The notes: generated from the letters alone by a model not told the origin. A DNA stretch of 54,306 bases from Rhodobacterales bacterium (GCA_002748285.1 PDSA01000019.1:1-54306); one strand, 5' to 3'; shown: positions 16,833 to 26,035, counted from the first letter of the stretch. A program made the numbers and translations.

Positions 16833-17768
16833 ATGCGCATTTTCATTCTTCTGGCGGCTCTGCTGCTGTCTGCACCGGCCTATGCCGGCGATAAAATCAC
16901 CCTGATGCTGGATTGGTTCATCAACCCGGATCATGGGCCGATCATCATCGCCCAAGAAAACGGATATTTCACCGAAGTCGGTCTGGAGGTCGAAGTCATC
17001 GCCCCCGCCGACCCGTCTGACCCGCCTAAAATGGTCGCTGCCGGGCAGGCCGATCTGGCGGTTTCCTATCAGCCTCAGCTGCATATGCAGGTGGCCGAAG
17101 GGATGCCTCTGATCCGCATCGGCACCTTGGTCGCGACCCCGCTGAACTGCCTTCTGGTTCTGAAAGACGGGCCCATCAAAACCATCGCCGATCTGAAAGG
17201 CGGCAAGGTCGGTTTTTCCGTCGCCGGGGTGGATGAAGCCGTGTTGCGGCAAATGCTGCGCCATAACGGGCTGAAGATGGAGGATGTCAGCATGGTGAAT
17301 GTCAACTGGTCGCTGTCGCCTTCGCTGATGAGCAAACAGGTCGATGCGGTGATCGGAGCCTATCGCAATTTCGAGCTGAACCAGATGGAAATTGAAGGCG
17401 TTCCCGGACATTGCTTTTACCCCGAACAAGAGGGCATCCCCGCCTATGACGAGCTGATCTATGTCGCCAATCCGCAAACCATGGACGCCGACAAGATGCG
17501 CCGTTTTCTGGCCGCGACCGAAAAAGCCGTGCAGTTCATCGTCAACGAACCCGAAGCCAGCTGGAAGATTTTTGCCGCCACCTCGCCCGAATTGCAGGAC
17601 GAGCTGAACGCCAAGGCCTGGGTTGATACGCTGCCCCGCTTCGCTCTGACTCCGGCGGCGCTGGATCAGGGGCGCTATGCCCGGTTCGAAGCGTTCCTGA
17701 ACAAGGCCGGCCTGTTGCAAGCGCCTCGCCCGGTCAGCGAGCTGGCGATTGATCTGGGGGCCGAATGA
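16833..17768 (+). CDS. thiY: Pyrimidine-precursor ABC transporter substrate-binding protein (NMT1/ThiY-like)
   Basis: A 311-residue periplasmic binding protein with a Sec signal peptide (MRIFILLAALLLSAPAYAG). The mature protein opens with ITLMLDWFINPDHGPIIIAQ, the NMT1/THI5-like signature of thiamine-pyrimidine binding proteins (family 'DWxPNxxHxG'). DLAVSYQPQLHMQVAEGMPL and KVGFSVAGVDEAVL are also typical. It probably captures HMP or formylaminopyrimidine breakdown products for the ThiZ/ThiX transporter. ATG 16833 gives the signal peptide and follows AAAGGAAAC; the ATG at 16767 would bury it. It overlaps tenA by 4 bp. Confidence 0.88.
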   Translation: MRIFILLAALLLSAPAYAGDKITLMLDWFINPDHGPIIIAQENGYFTEVGLEVEVIAPADPSDPPKMVAAGQADLAVSYQPQLHMQVAEGMPLIRIGTLVATPLNCLLVLKDGPIKTIADLKGGKVGFSVAGVDEAVLRQMLRHNGLKMEDVSMVNVNWSLSPSLMSKQVDAVIGAYRNFELNQMEIEGVPGHCFYPEQEGIPAYDELIYVANPQTMDADKMRRFLAATEKAVQFIVNEPEASWKIFAATSPELQDELNAKAWVDTLPRFALTPAALDQGRYARFEAFLNKAGLLQAPRPVSELAIDLGAE

Positions 17769-18454
17769 TGCCGGATTACGGCCGGGCATTTGCCTTGCTG
17801 CGGCAACAGGCGGTGCAGGATGGTGGGGTGTGGGAGGCCTATACCCGCCACCAATTCGTCGAAGGCTTGCGCGATGGCAGCCTGCCCCGGGAGGCTTTTT
17901 TGCACTATCTGGTGCAAGATTACCTGTTTCTGATCCATTTTGCCCGGGCCTGGGCGCTGGCGGTGGTCAAATCGGACGGGCTGGACGAGATGAAACAGGC
18001 CAGCGCAACGGTGGATGGGCTGGTGAATATCGAAATCGCGCATCATATCGGGGTCTGCGCCGCGCATGGGATTTCTCAGGCGCAACTGGACAGCGCCGCC
18101 GAACACCCCGCCAACATGACCTATACCCGCTATGTTCTGGATGCCGGGGTCTCGGGCGATCTGGCCGATCTGCTGGTCGCGCTGATGCCCTGCGTGCTGG
18201 GCTATGGCGAGATCGGGGCGCGGCTGGCGCGGGAAACCGTGGCCGATAACCCTTATGCCGAATGGATCAACACCTATGCCGGGTCTGACTATCAACAGGT
18301 CTGCACCGAGGCCGGGCAACTGCTGGACCGTGCGCTTGAACGGCGGATTGGCGCGGATTTCGCCGCCTCGCCGCGCTGGCAACGCCTGTGCAACCGCTTC
18401 ACCACCGCCACCCGCCTTGAGGTGGATTTCTGGGGGATGGGCCTGACACCGTGA
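17765..18454 (+). CDS. tenA: TenA family aminopyrimidine aminohydrolase / thiaminase II
   Basis: A 229-residue all-helical TenA protein. HYLVQDYLFLIHFARAWALA near the N-terminus and ALMPCVLGYGEIGARLARET in the middle are family landmarks; the Cys in MPC corresponds to the catalytic cysteine of TenA. It converts aminomethyl-pyrimidine from degraded thiamine to HMP, which fits its position between the genes for the pyrimidine-binding protein and the transporter ATPase. Overlaps with thiY and thiZ suggest one translationally coupled set. Confidence 0.92.
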   Translation: MMPDYGRAFALLRQQAVQDGGVWEAYTRHQFVEGLRDGSLPREAFLHYLVQDYLFLIHFARAWALAVVKSDGLDEMKQASATVDGLVNIEIAHHIGVCAAHGISQAQLDSAAEHPANMTYTRYVLDAGVSGDLADLLVALMPCVLGYGEIGARLARETVADNPYAEWINTYAGSDYQQVCTEAGQLLDRALERRIGADFAASPRWQRLCNRFTTATRLEVDFWGMGLTP

Positions 18455-19179
18455 CCTCTGCCATCGGGATCAGCATCACCGGAGCCGCCAGCATCGCCGG
18501 CCAGCAACTGTTTCAGCCGCTGAAAATGCGGCTGGAGCCGGGGCGCTGGACCTGCCTGCTGGGGCCGTCTGGGGTGGGCAAGACCACGTTGCTCTACCTG
18601 CTGGCCAATCTGGCCGAGCATGTGGATTTTGACGGAGCCATCACGGTCGACGATCAAAACCCGCTCACCGGGCGCATTGCCTATATGGCGCAGACCGATT
18701 TGCTGATGCCGTGGTTGACGGTGCTGGGCAATACGCTGATCGGGCAACGGCTGCGCCGGCAAACCGCCGAAACCGACAAAGCCACCGATCTGCTGGCCCG
18801 GCTGGGCTTGCGGGATCATCTGCACAAATATCCTTCTGAGCTGTCTGGCGGTCAACGGCAGCGGGTGGCGCTAGCCCGCACCCTGATCGAAGCCCGCCCG
18901 GTTGTGTTGCTGGATGAACCCTTTTCCGCGCTGGATGCCCGGATGCGCGCCGAGATGCAGGAGCTGGCGGCGCAATGGCTGCACGGGTCCACAGTGTTGC
19001 ATGTCACCCACGACCCGGCCGAGGCCGCCCGGTTGGGTGAGAAAATCTATCTGCTGCACGAAGGCGGGCTGGCCGAGGTTCCGCCTCCGCCCACCGCCGC
19101 GATCCGGCCTGTGGATGATGCCGAAACGCTGGCATGTCAGGGTAAATTGCTGCGTTTGTTGCGCGAGGGGGGGAAATGA
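18451..19179 (+). CDS. thiZ: Thiamine-precursor ABC transporter ATP-binding protein
   Basis: A 242-residue ABC ATPase with Walker A LLGPSGVGKTTLLYLLA, Q-loop YMAQTDLLMPWLTV, signature ELSGGQRQRVALARTLI, Walker B VVLLDEPFSALD and switch His in LHVTHDPAEA. It belongs to the nitrate/sulfonate/pyrimidine (NitT/TauT) type. It starts with GTG 18451 overlapping the tenA stop (GTGA). It powers uptake of the pyrimidine moiety bound by ThiY through ThiX. Confidence 0.9.
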   Translation: MTSAIGISITGAASIAGQQLFQPLKMRLEPGRWTCLLGPSGVGKTTLLYLLANLAEHVDFDGAITVDDQNPLTGRIAYMAQTDLLMPWLTVLGNTLIGQRLRRQTAETDKATDLLARLGLRDHLHKYPSELSGGQRQRVALARTLIEARPVVLLDEPFSALDARMRAEMQELAAQWLHGSTVLHVTHDPAEAARLGEKIYLLHEGGLAEVPPPPTAAIRPVDDAETLACQGKLLRLLREGGK

Positions 19180-19916
19180 AGGCTCTGCTGCGTATCACCA
19201 TCGCCAGCGCCGTGATTGTGCTGGCGTGGCAGGCGTTGGTCAGCTTTGCCAACTTGCCGCATTTCATTCTGCCCAGCCCGCTGAAAGTGGCCACAACCCT
19301 TTGGCAGATGAAATCGGTGATTGCCGAACACACGCTGATCACCGGCGCAGAAGTGTTGCTGGGGTTGTTGATCGGCACGGTTCTGGGGGGGCTGACCGCG
19401 ATTCAGCTGGCGGTTTCGCCCCTAGCGCGATATTTGCTGAAACCGGTGCTGGTGCTGACCCAGGCGCTGCCGGTCTTTGCGCTGGCACCGCTGTTCACCC
19501 TGTGGCTGGGCTATGGGATGCAATCGAAAATTCTGGTGGCGGTGCTGATCATCTATTTCCCGGTGGCTTCGGCGTTTTTTGACGGGTTGATGCAAACCCC
19601 AAAGGGCTGGATGGATTTGGCCAAAGTGATGGACGCCAGCCCGCGCCAGACCTTGCTGAGAATACGGATCCCGGCGGCGCTGCCCAGCTTTTCTTCGGGG
19701 TTGCGGCTGGCGGCAGTCTATGCGCCGATCGGGGCGGTGATCGGCGAATGGGTCGGGGCGTCAAAAGGGCTGGGCTATTTGATGCTGCTGGCCAATGGGC
19801 GGGCGAAAATTGATCTGATGTTCGCCGCTTTGCTGGTGCTGGCGCTGCTGACATTGGCGTTGCATTACGCGGTGGGCAAATTCTGCGATCTGCTGGTGCG
19901 CAAATATCAGCCCTAA
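19176..19916 (+). CDS. thiX: Thiamine-precursor ABC transporter permease
   Basis: A 246-residue inner-membrane permease with about six helices. The N-terminal PHFILPSPLKVATTLWQM is typical of NitT/TauT permeases, and the EAA loop is APIGAVIGEWVGASKGLGYLM preceded by LRIRIPAALPSFSSGLRLA. It overlaps thiZ by 4 bp and is the last gene of the thi operon. It converges on yaaA with a 37-bp gap; no clear terminator hairpin is seen there. Confidence 0.9.
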   Translation: MKALLRITIASAVIVLAWQALVSFANLPHFILPSPLKVATTLWQMKSVIAEHTLITGAEVLLGLLIGTVLGGLTAIQLAVSPLARYLLKPVLVLTQALPVFALAPLFTLWLGYGMQSKILVAVLIIYFPVASAFFDGLMQTPKGWMDLAKVMDASPRQTLLRIRIPAALPSFSSGLRLAAVYAPIGAVIGEWVGASKGLGYLMLLANGRAKIDLMFAALLVLALLTLALHYAVGKFCDLLVRKYQP

Positions 19917-19953
19917 CGGTGCAATCTGGCCCATCCGGCGGGAACACTTGGGG

Positions 19954-20727
19954 CTACGCAGGTTGGTCGCGCAGGAAGACCCAGCGATCGGGCTCGGACA
20001 TGCTGGCCTGAAATCTGTAGCCGCCCGTGTCAAAATCCTTGAGCCCTTCGGGGTCGGAAATCCGCCGTTCGATCATGAAACGCGCCATCGCGCCACGGGC
20101 CTTTTTGGCAAAGAAGCTGACAATTTTCGGCCCGGTGGGCTTTTGCTCCATGAAAACCGGGGTGATCACCCGCAGTTTCAGTGCGTTGGTGTCCACAGCC
20201 TTGAAATACTCAACCGAAGCGCAGTTGATCAGCACATCATTGCCGGTGGCCTTGGCCGCCTCATTGAGCGCCAGCGCCAGCCGGTCGCCCCAGTAGTCAT
20301 AAAGCGTCTGCCCCCGCTCGGTTTGCAACCGGCTGCCCATTTCCAGACGGTAGGGCTGAATCAAATCCTGCGGACGCAACAGCCCGTAAAGCCCCGAAAG
20401 AATGCGCAGATGCGCCTGCGCCCATTCCAGATCAGGGGCATCCAGACTGGCGGCCTCGAGCCCGGCATAGGTATCCCCCGAGAACAGAAAGGCCGCCTGT
20501 TTGGCGTTTTCAGCGGTTGAAGCCGGGGCGAATCTGGCAAAGCGTTCGGCATTTAACTGCGCCAGCTTGTCGCTAATTTTCATCAGCTTTTGCAGCTCTG
20601 CAGCGCTGAGCTGTTTGGCATAGCCCACCAGATCATTGGCCGCGTCCTGAAAGGTGGGCAGGGTGGCACCGGGTGGGTTGGGTGCCTTCATGTTCAGCCG
20701 TTTGGCTGGTGATACGACGATCAGCAT
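19954..20727 (-). CDS. yaaA: Peroxide stress protein YaaA (DUF328)
   Basis: A 257-residue protein of normal YaaA length. It has MLIVVSPAKRLNMKAP at the N-terminus, AAFLFSGDTYAGLEA, LRILSGLYGLLRPQDLIQPY, RLEMGSRL, and VKHGAR-like VSFFAKKARGAMARFMIERR near the end. In E. coli YaaA lowers intracellular free iron and protects DNA during peroxide stress. GGAGG lies ten bases before the ATG. It follows recQ on the same strand, and the ancestral recQ stop (TGA at about 20730) abuts its start, so the two were probably co-transcribed. Confidence 0.92.
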   Translation of the reverse strand: MLIVVSPAKRLNMKAPNPPGATLPTFQDAANDLVGYAKQLSAAELQKLMKISDKLAQLNAERFARFAPASTAENAKQAAFLFSGDTYAGLEAASLDAPDLEWAQAHLRILSGLYGLLRPQDLIQPYRLEMGSRLQTERGQTLYDYWGDRLALALNEAAKATGNDVLINCASVEYFKAVDTNALKLRVITPVFMEQKPTGPKIVSFFAKKARGAMARFMIERRISDPEGLKDFDTGGYRFQASMSEPDRWVFLRDQPA

Positions 20728-20753
20728 TCAGCAATCCTCCGTCAGACATATGT

Positions 20754-22718
20754 TCAGAAATTCCGCGCCAAAGCGTTCGGCGCGTTTGTCGCCCAGCAGG
20801 CGTTGCTCATCGGTTTGTCCAGCCCCTGCGGCCCGCGGCTCAACTGACCTTGCGCCGCCAGCAGCCGGTCATAGAGTGCGCCTTCATCGCGCCCGGCCAG
20901 TTTGCGCCGGGACGGATGCGGCGGGGCGGGGGTTTCGCCGGTGATGACCTCTAAAAACATCTGGCCATATTTTTCCAGCTTGACCGCGCCAACCCCGCCG
21001 ATCCGCGCCATGTCATCCAGGTTCTGCGGCCGGGTTTCGGCCATTTCGATCAGGGTGCGGTCGTTGAAAATGATATAGGCCGGGCTGTGGGCGGCTTCGG
21101 CCAGGGCGCGGCGTTTGGCCTTGAGCGCCGACAGCAGCGGCGCGTCTTCGTCGCTGACCAGCGATTTCACCGCCGGGCGGCGCTGGGTTTTGGCGCGGCG
21201 GATGCTGTCATGGCGCAGCTGGATGCTGGTTTCATCGCGCAGGATGGGTCGCGCGGTTTCGGTCATGCGAAAGGCTCCGAAACGCTCCATATCCGGGCGG
21301 ATCAGGTCATGCCCCATCATCTGCCGGAAAATCGCCTGCCATTGCGGTTTGCTGTATTCTTTGCCCACGCCAAAGGTCGGCAGCGAATCATGGCCGCGCG
21401 CCCGCACCTTTTCGGTGTCGTTGCCGATCAGGATGTCAATCAGATGCCCCGCGCCAAAAGATTCGCCGGTGCGCAGCATTGCCGACAGAGCCATGCGCAC
21501 CGCTTGCGTGCCGTCGAAACTGTCCGGTGGGGTCTCGCATTGGTCGCAATTGTTGCAAGGCGGGCTGTCCTCGCCGAAAAAGCGCAGCAGTTTTTGCCGC
21601 CGACAGCCCAGAGCCTCGGCCAGCCCCAGCAGAGCATTCAGCCGCGCATGGTCGGCATCGCGGCGCTCGGGCGGGGCGAGGCTTTCGTCGATCTGGGCGC
21701 GGCGCAGGCGGATATCCTCGGCCCCGAACAGGGTGAGGGTTTCGGCGGGGGCTCCGTCGCGACCGGCGCGGCCGATTTCCTGATAATAAGCCTCGATGGA
21801 TTTGGGCAGATCGGCATGGGCGACCCAGCGGATATCCGGTTTGTCCACCCCCATGCCAAAGGCCACCGTGGCGACCACGATCAGCCCATCTTCCCGCTGA
21901 AAACGGGCCTCAACATCGCGGCGTTCACCGGCCATCATGCCGCCATGGTAATGGCACGCGTTATGGCCGGCCTGATTCAGCGCCGTGGCCAGATTTTCGG
22001 TTTTCTTGCGGGTGGCGCAATAGACGATGCCCGGCTGGCCTTTGCGCGCGGCGGCAAATTCGAGGATCTGGCGGCGCGGAGACTCCTTGGCCTCGAACCG
22101 CAAATGGATATTGGGCCGGTCAAAGCCATGCAGGAAAGTCGCCGGATCGGTGCCGTCAAACAGGCGGGTGATGATCTCGGCCCGGGTTTCTTCGTCGGCG
22201 GTGGCGGTAAAGGCGGCGATCTGCACGTTCAGGATTTTGCGCAAATCCCCGATCCGCAGATAATCGGGCCGGAAATCATGGCCCCATTGCGAGACACAAT
22301 GCGCTTCGTCCACCGCGATCAGGCTGGTGTTGATGCGTTGCAAAAAATTGATAATGCCCGAGGCCGCCAGCCGTTCCGGCGCGATATAAAGGATTTTGAG
22401 CGTCCCGGCATTGGCGGCGTTATAAACGTCATCGGTTTCTTCGGGGGTGTTGCCCGAGGTCAGCGCTCCGGCCACAACACCGGCCTCTTGCAGCGCCCGC
22501 ACCTGATCGCGCATCAGGGCGATCAGCGGCGAAATCACCACGGTCACGCCGGGGCGCAGCAGGGCGGGCAGCTGAAAACACAGCGACTTGCCGCCGCCGG
22601 TGGGCATGATCGCCAGCGTGTTGCGCCCAGAGGCAACGGCTTCGACAATCTCGGCCTGACCCGGGCGAAAGCTGTCAAACCCGAACACCGAGGAAAGGAG
22701 GCCGCTTGCGTCTGTCAC
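20754..22718 (-). CDS. recQ: ATP-dependent DNA helicase RecQ, altered C-terminus
   Basis: A 654-residue RecQ. It has Walker A MPTGGGKSLCFQLPALL, DEAH motif AVDEAHCVSQWGHDFRPDYL, GIVYCATRKKTE (motif IV region), DKPDIRWVAHADLPKSIEAY and IGRAGRDG, the zinc-binding PCNNCDQCE (about residue 385), a winged helix, and an HRDC domain (SPAYIIFNDRTLIEMAETRP to GGVGAVKLEKYG). It unwinds recombination intermediates in a 3'-5' direction. The final 16 residues (NACWATNAPNALARNF) are out of frame. The other frame reads DEQRLLGDKRAERFGAEFLN to a TGA just before yaaA. The expected last domain is thus cut by an internal deletion plus frameshift near 20805. The core helicase is unaffected. Confidence 0.9.
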   Translation of the reverse strand: MTDASGLLSSVFGFDSFRPGQAEIVEAVASGRNTLAIMPTGGGKSLCFQLPALLRPGVTVVISPLIALMRDQVRALQEAGVVAGALTSGNTPEETDDVYNAANAGTLKILYIAPERLAASGIINFLQRINTSLIAVDEAHCVSQWGHDFRPDYLRIGDLRKILNVQIAAFTATADEETRAEIITRLFDGTDPATFLHGFDRPNIHLRFEAKESPRRQILEFAAARKGQPGIVYCATRKKTENLATALNQAGHNACHYHGGMMAGERRDVEARFQREDGLIVVATVAFGMGVDKPDIRWVAHADLPKSIEAYYQEIGRAGRDGAPAETLTLFGAEDIRLRRAQIDESLAPPERRDADHARLNALLGLAEALGCRRQKLLRFFGEDSPPCNNCDQCETPPDSFDGTQAVRMALSAMLRTGESFGAGHLIDILIGNDTEKVRARGHDSLPTFGVGKEYSKPQWQAIFRQMMGHDLIRPDMERFGAFRMTETARPILRDETSIQLRHDSIRRAKTQRRPAVKSLVSDEDAPLLSALKAKRRALAEAAHSPAYIIFNDRTLIEMAETRPQNLDDMARIGGVGAVKLEKYGQMFLEVITGETPAPPHPSRRKLAGRDEGALYDRLLAAQGQLSRGPQGLDKPMSNACWATNAPNALARNF

Positions 22719-22721
22719 AGT

Positions 22722-23015
22722 TTAAAAAGAGTAAAAGAAAGGGGCGTTATTGCGCAGAATGGTCCGCAGAATGATCAGCCCGATAAAGGCCACCAGCGGC
22801 GCAAGGTCCAACCCCTGCATTGGCGGCAAAAACCGGCGAATGCGGCTGTAAAGCGGTTCCAGCAACCGATTCAGCCCATACCAGAGCTGCGCCACCAGCG
22901 GCTGATGCAGGTTCAGCACCTGAAAGCTGATCAGCCAGCTCATTATGATATGGGCAATCATCAAAAACCATGCCACGCTCAGGATCAGGTCGAGGATTTG
23001 ATAGAGTGATTGCAT
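22722..23015 (-). CDS. YggT family membrane protein
   Basis: A 97-residue protein with two hydrophobic segments (ILDLILSVAWFLMIAHIIMS and LAPLVAFIGLIILRTIL) separated by the conserved NRLLEPLYSRIRRFLPPMQG loop. That is the YggT family signature ('ltePlL.piRr.lP..gglD'). Its function is poorly known; in other bacteria YggT-like proteins are linked to osmotic shock survival or to cell division and chromosome sorting. It lies upstream of recQ on the same strand with a 3-bp gap. Confidence 0.9.
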   Translation of the reverse strand: MQSLYQILDLILSVAWFLMIAHIIMSWLISFQVLNLHQPLVAQLWYGLNRLLEPLYSRIRRFLPPMQGLDLAPLVAFIGLIILRTILRNNAPFFYSF

Positions 23016-23151
23016 GTCGTGCTGCCCCTTTTGTTGCCTGCTGATTACCTAAGTGTTGTGCGACCATATGGCAAGCATTTGCGCCCATGTTGTGTTTGCC
23101 CCCAAGCTCGGTTTATTCAGGCTGGGGCAAACAGGTTAAAGGACGATAAAG

Positions 23152-23694
23152 ATGTATCCGTTTTTCAGAATGGCCAAGGAACTGGTTGTGCACCGCGGCA
23201 AGGCGGATTTGCAGGTGGGCGATGTGCATGTGTCGCATCACATCTGCTGGCCGTGGGATCTGGATTTCTGGTTCGAGCTGAACAATGGCCGCACGCTGAC
23301 GCTGTATGATCTGGGTCGTTTGCCTCTGGCCAGTCGTCTGGGTCTGATCAAGGCGATGCGCCAGCAGAAATGGGGGCTGACCGTGGCCGGGGTATCGGTG
23401 CGGTATCGCCGCCGTTTGCGGATGTTTCAGAAATTTGAAATCCACAGCCGGGCGCTGGGCTGGGATGAGCGGTTTTTATACCTTGAGCAATCCATCTGGA
23501 CGCGCAACCACTGCGCCAATCAGGCGCTCTATCGCACCGCGGTGACTTGCCCGGATGGCATCGTTGCGCCGGAAAAAGTTGCCACCGCGATGGGGCTTGA
23601 TCCCATCAGCCCGGACCTGCCAGAATGGGTGCAAAACTGGATCAAGGCCGAAAGCACCCGCCCCTGGCCGCCAGAAATTCACGCAACCAGTTAA
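23152..23694 (+). CDS. Acyl-CoA thioesterase-like (THEM6-type hotdog) protein
   Basis: A 180-residue single hotdog-fold protein. It has the pattern HHICWPWDLDFWFELNNGRT followed by LTLYDLGRLPLASRLGLI, and VAGVSVRYRRRLRMFQKFEI with LGWDERFLYLEQSIW. These features match the 4HBT_2/THEM6-like group that Rhodobacterales genomes annotate as acyl-CoA thioesterase. The substrate is not known. It is transcribed divergently from yggT across a 136-bp gap with its own promoter region; AAAGGACG precedes the ATG. Confidence 0.8.
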   Translation: MYPFFRMAKELVVHRGKADLQVGDVHVSHHICWPWDLDFWFELNNGRTLTLYDLGRLPLASRLGLIKAMRQQKWGLTVAGVSVRYRRRLRMFQKFEIHSRALGWDERFLYLEQSIWTRNHCANQALYRTAVTCPDGIVAPEKVATAMGLDPISPDLPEWVQNWIKAESTRPWPPEIHATS

Positions 23695-23758
23695 AGCATC
23701 TTGCGCTGGCTGCGTTTTCGCTGTTTTATCAAAAGGGTAGGGTGGTGATAACACAGAG

Positions 23759-25129
23759 ATGACAAACATATCCGCAAAGAAACGCATCTGGGGCTGGATG
23801 ATGTTTGACTGGGCCAGCCAGCCCTATAATACGGTGCTGCTGACTTTCGTATTTGGCCCTTATTTTGCCGAAATGGTGACAGATCTGATGCTGGCCCAAG
23901 GCATGGCCGCGCCGCAAGCCAAGGCCAAAGCGCAGGAGTATTGGGGCTGGGGGCTGGCGATTGCCGGGATCGTGATCGGAGTACTGGCGCCGGTTCTGGG
24001 TGCCTATGCTGACCGATCAGGCCGCCGGATGGGGTGGATCAAGCTGTTTTCGCTCTGCTATGTGCTGGGCGCATCCGGCCTGTGGTGGACGGCCCCGGAT
24101 CAGTTCAGCATCTTTTGGGCTCTGGCGCTGTTTGGCCTTGGATATGTCGGCATGGAGTTCGCCACCATCTTTACCAATTCCATGTTGCCTTCATTGGTGG
24201 AACGCGACCAGGTGGGCAAGATTTCGGGCTCGGGTTTTGCGCTGGGCTATTGGGGCGGGCTGTTGGCGCTGGCGATTGTTCTGTTGCTGTTTGTGGACAA
24301 TGCGGCCGGGGTGACTCTGCTGGGGGCACCGCCCTTTCTGGGGCTGGACGGCATGGCCCGCGAAGGCACAAGATTCGCCGGCCCCCTGACCGCGCTTTGG
24401 TTCATTCTGGGCATGATCCCGTTTTTCCTGTGGGTACGCGAAACCCCGCAGGGCGTAAAAACCGGAGGCCTGACCGATGCGCTGGCCGAGCTGCGCCAGA
24501 CCGTCAAATCCCTGCCCCAACGCCCCAGCCTGTTTTCGTTTCTGTCCTCCAGCCTGTTTTACCGCGATGCGCTGAACGGCCTTTACAGCTTTGGCGCGAT
24601 TTATGCGGTGGGGGTGCTGGATTGGTCGATCACCATGGTCGGCATTTTTGGCGTCGTCTCGGTGATTACCGCCGCCATCTTTGCCTATCTGGGCGGGCGG
24701 ATCGACCATATAACCGGGCCAAAACCGGTGATCATCGGTTCGATCCTGCTGCTGCTGGTGGTGTGCTTTATTGTCGCGTTGATGAACCGGCAGGGGATTT
24801 TGGGGCTGAGCTTTGCGCCGGGTTCGTCGCTGCCAGATGTAATCTTCTTTATTTGTGGCGGGGTGATCGGCGCGGCGGGTGGGATCTTGCAGGCCAGTTC
24901 CCGCAGCATGATGGTGCGCCACACCACGCCTGAGCATAGCAGCGAAGCCTTCGGCCTTTACGGCATGTCCGGCAAAGCCACCGCCTTTCTGGCCCCGGCG
25001 CTGATCGCTTCTGCCACCCATTTCAGCGGCAGCCAGCGCATTGGCATCATGCCGCTGATATTGTTGTTTGCAATCGGCTTGTTCCTGCTAAGATGGGTTC
25101 AGGCAGAAGGGGAGCAAGACATCACATGA
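23759..25129 (+). CDS. MFS transporter, UMF1/Atg22-like
   Basis: A 456-residue, 12-helix inner-membrane protein. The N-terminus RIWGWMMFDWASQPYNTVLL is the hallmark of the UMF1 family (vacuole effluxer Atg22-like), which in yeast exports amino acids. The inter-helix motif GAYADRSGRRMGWIK is the MFS loop 2-3 pattern. The second half has ALNGLYSFGAIYAVGVLDWS and the conserved GGVIGAAGGILQASSRSMMV, plus a C-terminal FGLYGMSGKATAFLAPA segment. The bacterial substrate is unknown. It overlaps mepA by 4 bp (ATGA). Confidence 0.88.
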   Translation: MTNISAKKRIWGWMMFDWASQPYNTVLLTFVFGPYFAEMVTDLMLAQGMAAPQAKAKAQEYWGWGLAIAGIVIGVLAPVLGAYADRSGRRMGWIKLFSLCYVLGASGLWWTAPDQFSIFWALALFGLGYVGMEFATIFTNSMLPSLVERDQVGKISGSGFALGYWGGLLALAIVLLLFVDNAAGVTLLGAPPFLGLDGMAREGTRFAGPLTALWFILGMIPFFLWVRETPQGVKTGGLTDALAELRQTVKSLPQRPSLFSFLSSSLFYRDALNGLYSFGAIYAVGVLDWSITMVGIFGVVSVITAAIFAYLGGRIDHITGPKPVIIGSILLLLVVCFIVALMNRQGILGLSFAPGSSLPDVIFFICGGVIGAAGGILQASSRSMMVRHTTPEHSSEAFGLYGMSGKATAFLAPALIASATHFSGSQRIGIMPLILLFAIGLFLLRWVQAEGEQDIT

Positions 25130-25986
25130 TCCGGTTTTTATCCAGTTTGATAATGGTGCTTTCGCTCACCGCCCCCGCGCAGGCCGAGCCTCTGGCCAAG
25201 CATCTGTTCGGAGCTAAGCAGAGCGGCTCAAAACAAGCCCCCGCCGCCTATGGCAGCTATTCCAAAGGCTGTCTGGCCGGAGGGGTTCAGTTGCCGCAAA
25301 AGGGGCCGCATTGGCTGGAAATGCGGGTGTCGCGCAACCGCAACTGGGGGCATCCCGAGCTGATCAAATTCATCGAGCGCCTCGGCCGCAAAACCGCGCG
25401 GATGCGGGGCTCCAAGGGGCTTTACATCAGCGATCTATCGCAGCCCCGTGGCGGGCCGATGACCAGTGGCCATCGCTCGCACCAGATCGGGTTGGATGCG
25501 GATATCTGGCTGATGCCGGCGACGACTCTGGATCTGAGCATCAAGCAACGGGCCAAGACCTCGGCTGTTTCCTACCGGCGTCATAAAGGAGCCTTCGTCA
25601 ACAGCAGATGGGGGCGTTATCAGCACGCCATGTTGCGGGCGGCGGCCAAGGATAAAGCCGTGGCGCGGATATTTGTTTTCCCCGGTGCCAAGGTGCAGAT
25701 GTGCAAGGATGAAAAAGGCGACCGGAGCTGGCTGCGTAAAATCCGGCCCTGGTGGGGTCATCACTATCATTTCCATGTGCGTCTGAAATGTCCCAAGGGG
25801 CAAAAAGGTTGCAAGAACCAGCCGCCGCCTCCGCCCGGAGATGGCTGTGCTGATGCGCAGGAATGGGTCGATAACATCCTGAATCCGCCGCCCCCGGACC
25901 CGAACGCGCCGCCACGCAAAAAACGTCGGGAATACACCTTGTCCGATCTTCCGGCCCAATGCAGAGGCGTTTTGGCCTCGCGGTAA
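25126..25986 (+). CDS. mepA: Penicillin-insensitive murein endopeptidase
   Basis: A 286-residue exported LAS-type zinc endopeptidase that cuts D-Ala-meso-DAP cross-links in peptidoglycan. A signal peptide (MIRFLSSLIMVLSLTAPAQA) is followed by PHWLEMRVSRNRNWGHPELI, metal ligands in MTSGHRSHQIGLDADIWLMP (His and Asp) and a C-terminal WWGHHYHFHVRLKCPKGQ with the HxH ligand. The tail is Pro-rich with extra Cys. ATG 25126 gives the signal peptide and overlaps the MFS stop; an upstream frame start at 25093 lies inside the MFS gene and is rejected. Confidence 0.92.
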   Translation: MIRFLSSLIMVLSLTAPAQAEPLAKHLFGAKQSGSKQAPAAYGSYSKGCLAGGVQLPQKGPHWLEMRVSRNRNWGHPELIKFIERLGRKTARMRGSKGLYISDLSQPRGGPMTSGHRSHQIGLDADIWLMPATTLDLSIKQRAKTSAVSYRRHKGAFVNSRWGRYQHAMLRAAAKDKAVARIFVFPGAKVQMCKDEKGDRSWLRKIRPWWGHHYHFHVRLKCPKGQKGCKNQPPPPPGDGCADAQEWVDNILNPPPPDPNAPPRKKRREYTLSDLPAQCRGVLASR

Positions 25987-26035
25987 ACGTGGCTGACGGG
26001 GAAAAAGACGCCGGAAATACAGATATTTTTATCTG

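Noticed and set aside
15797..17789. Two minus-strand frames of over 330 codons
   Set aside because: They are antisense to thiD and thiY within a clearly plus-strand operon with overlapping genes.
21087..23009. A 640-codon open frame on the plus strand
   Set aside because: It is antisense to recQ and yggT. Its Gln/Arg/His/Gly-rich composition is the usual shadow of a GC-rich gene, while the minus strand shows clear helicase motifs.
24034..24933. A 299-codon plus-strand frame within the MFS gene
   Set aside because: It is an alternative frame of the UMF1-type transporter, which has clear membrane helices and family motifs.
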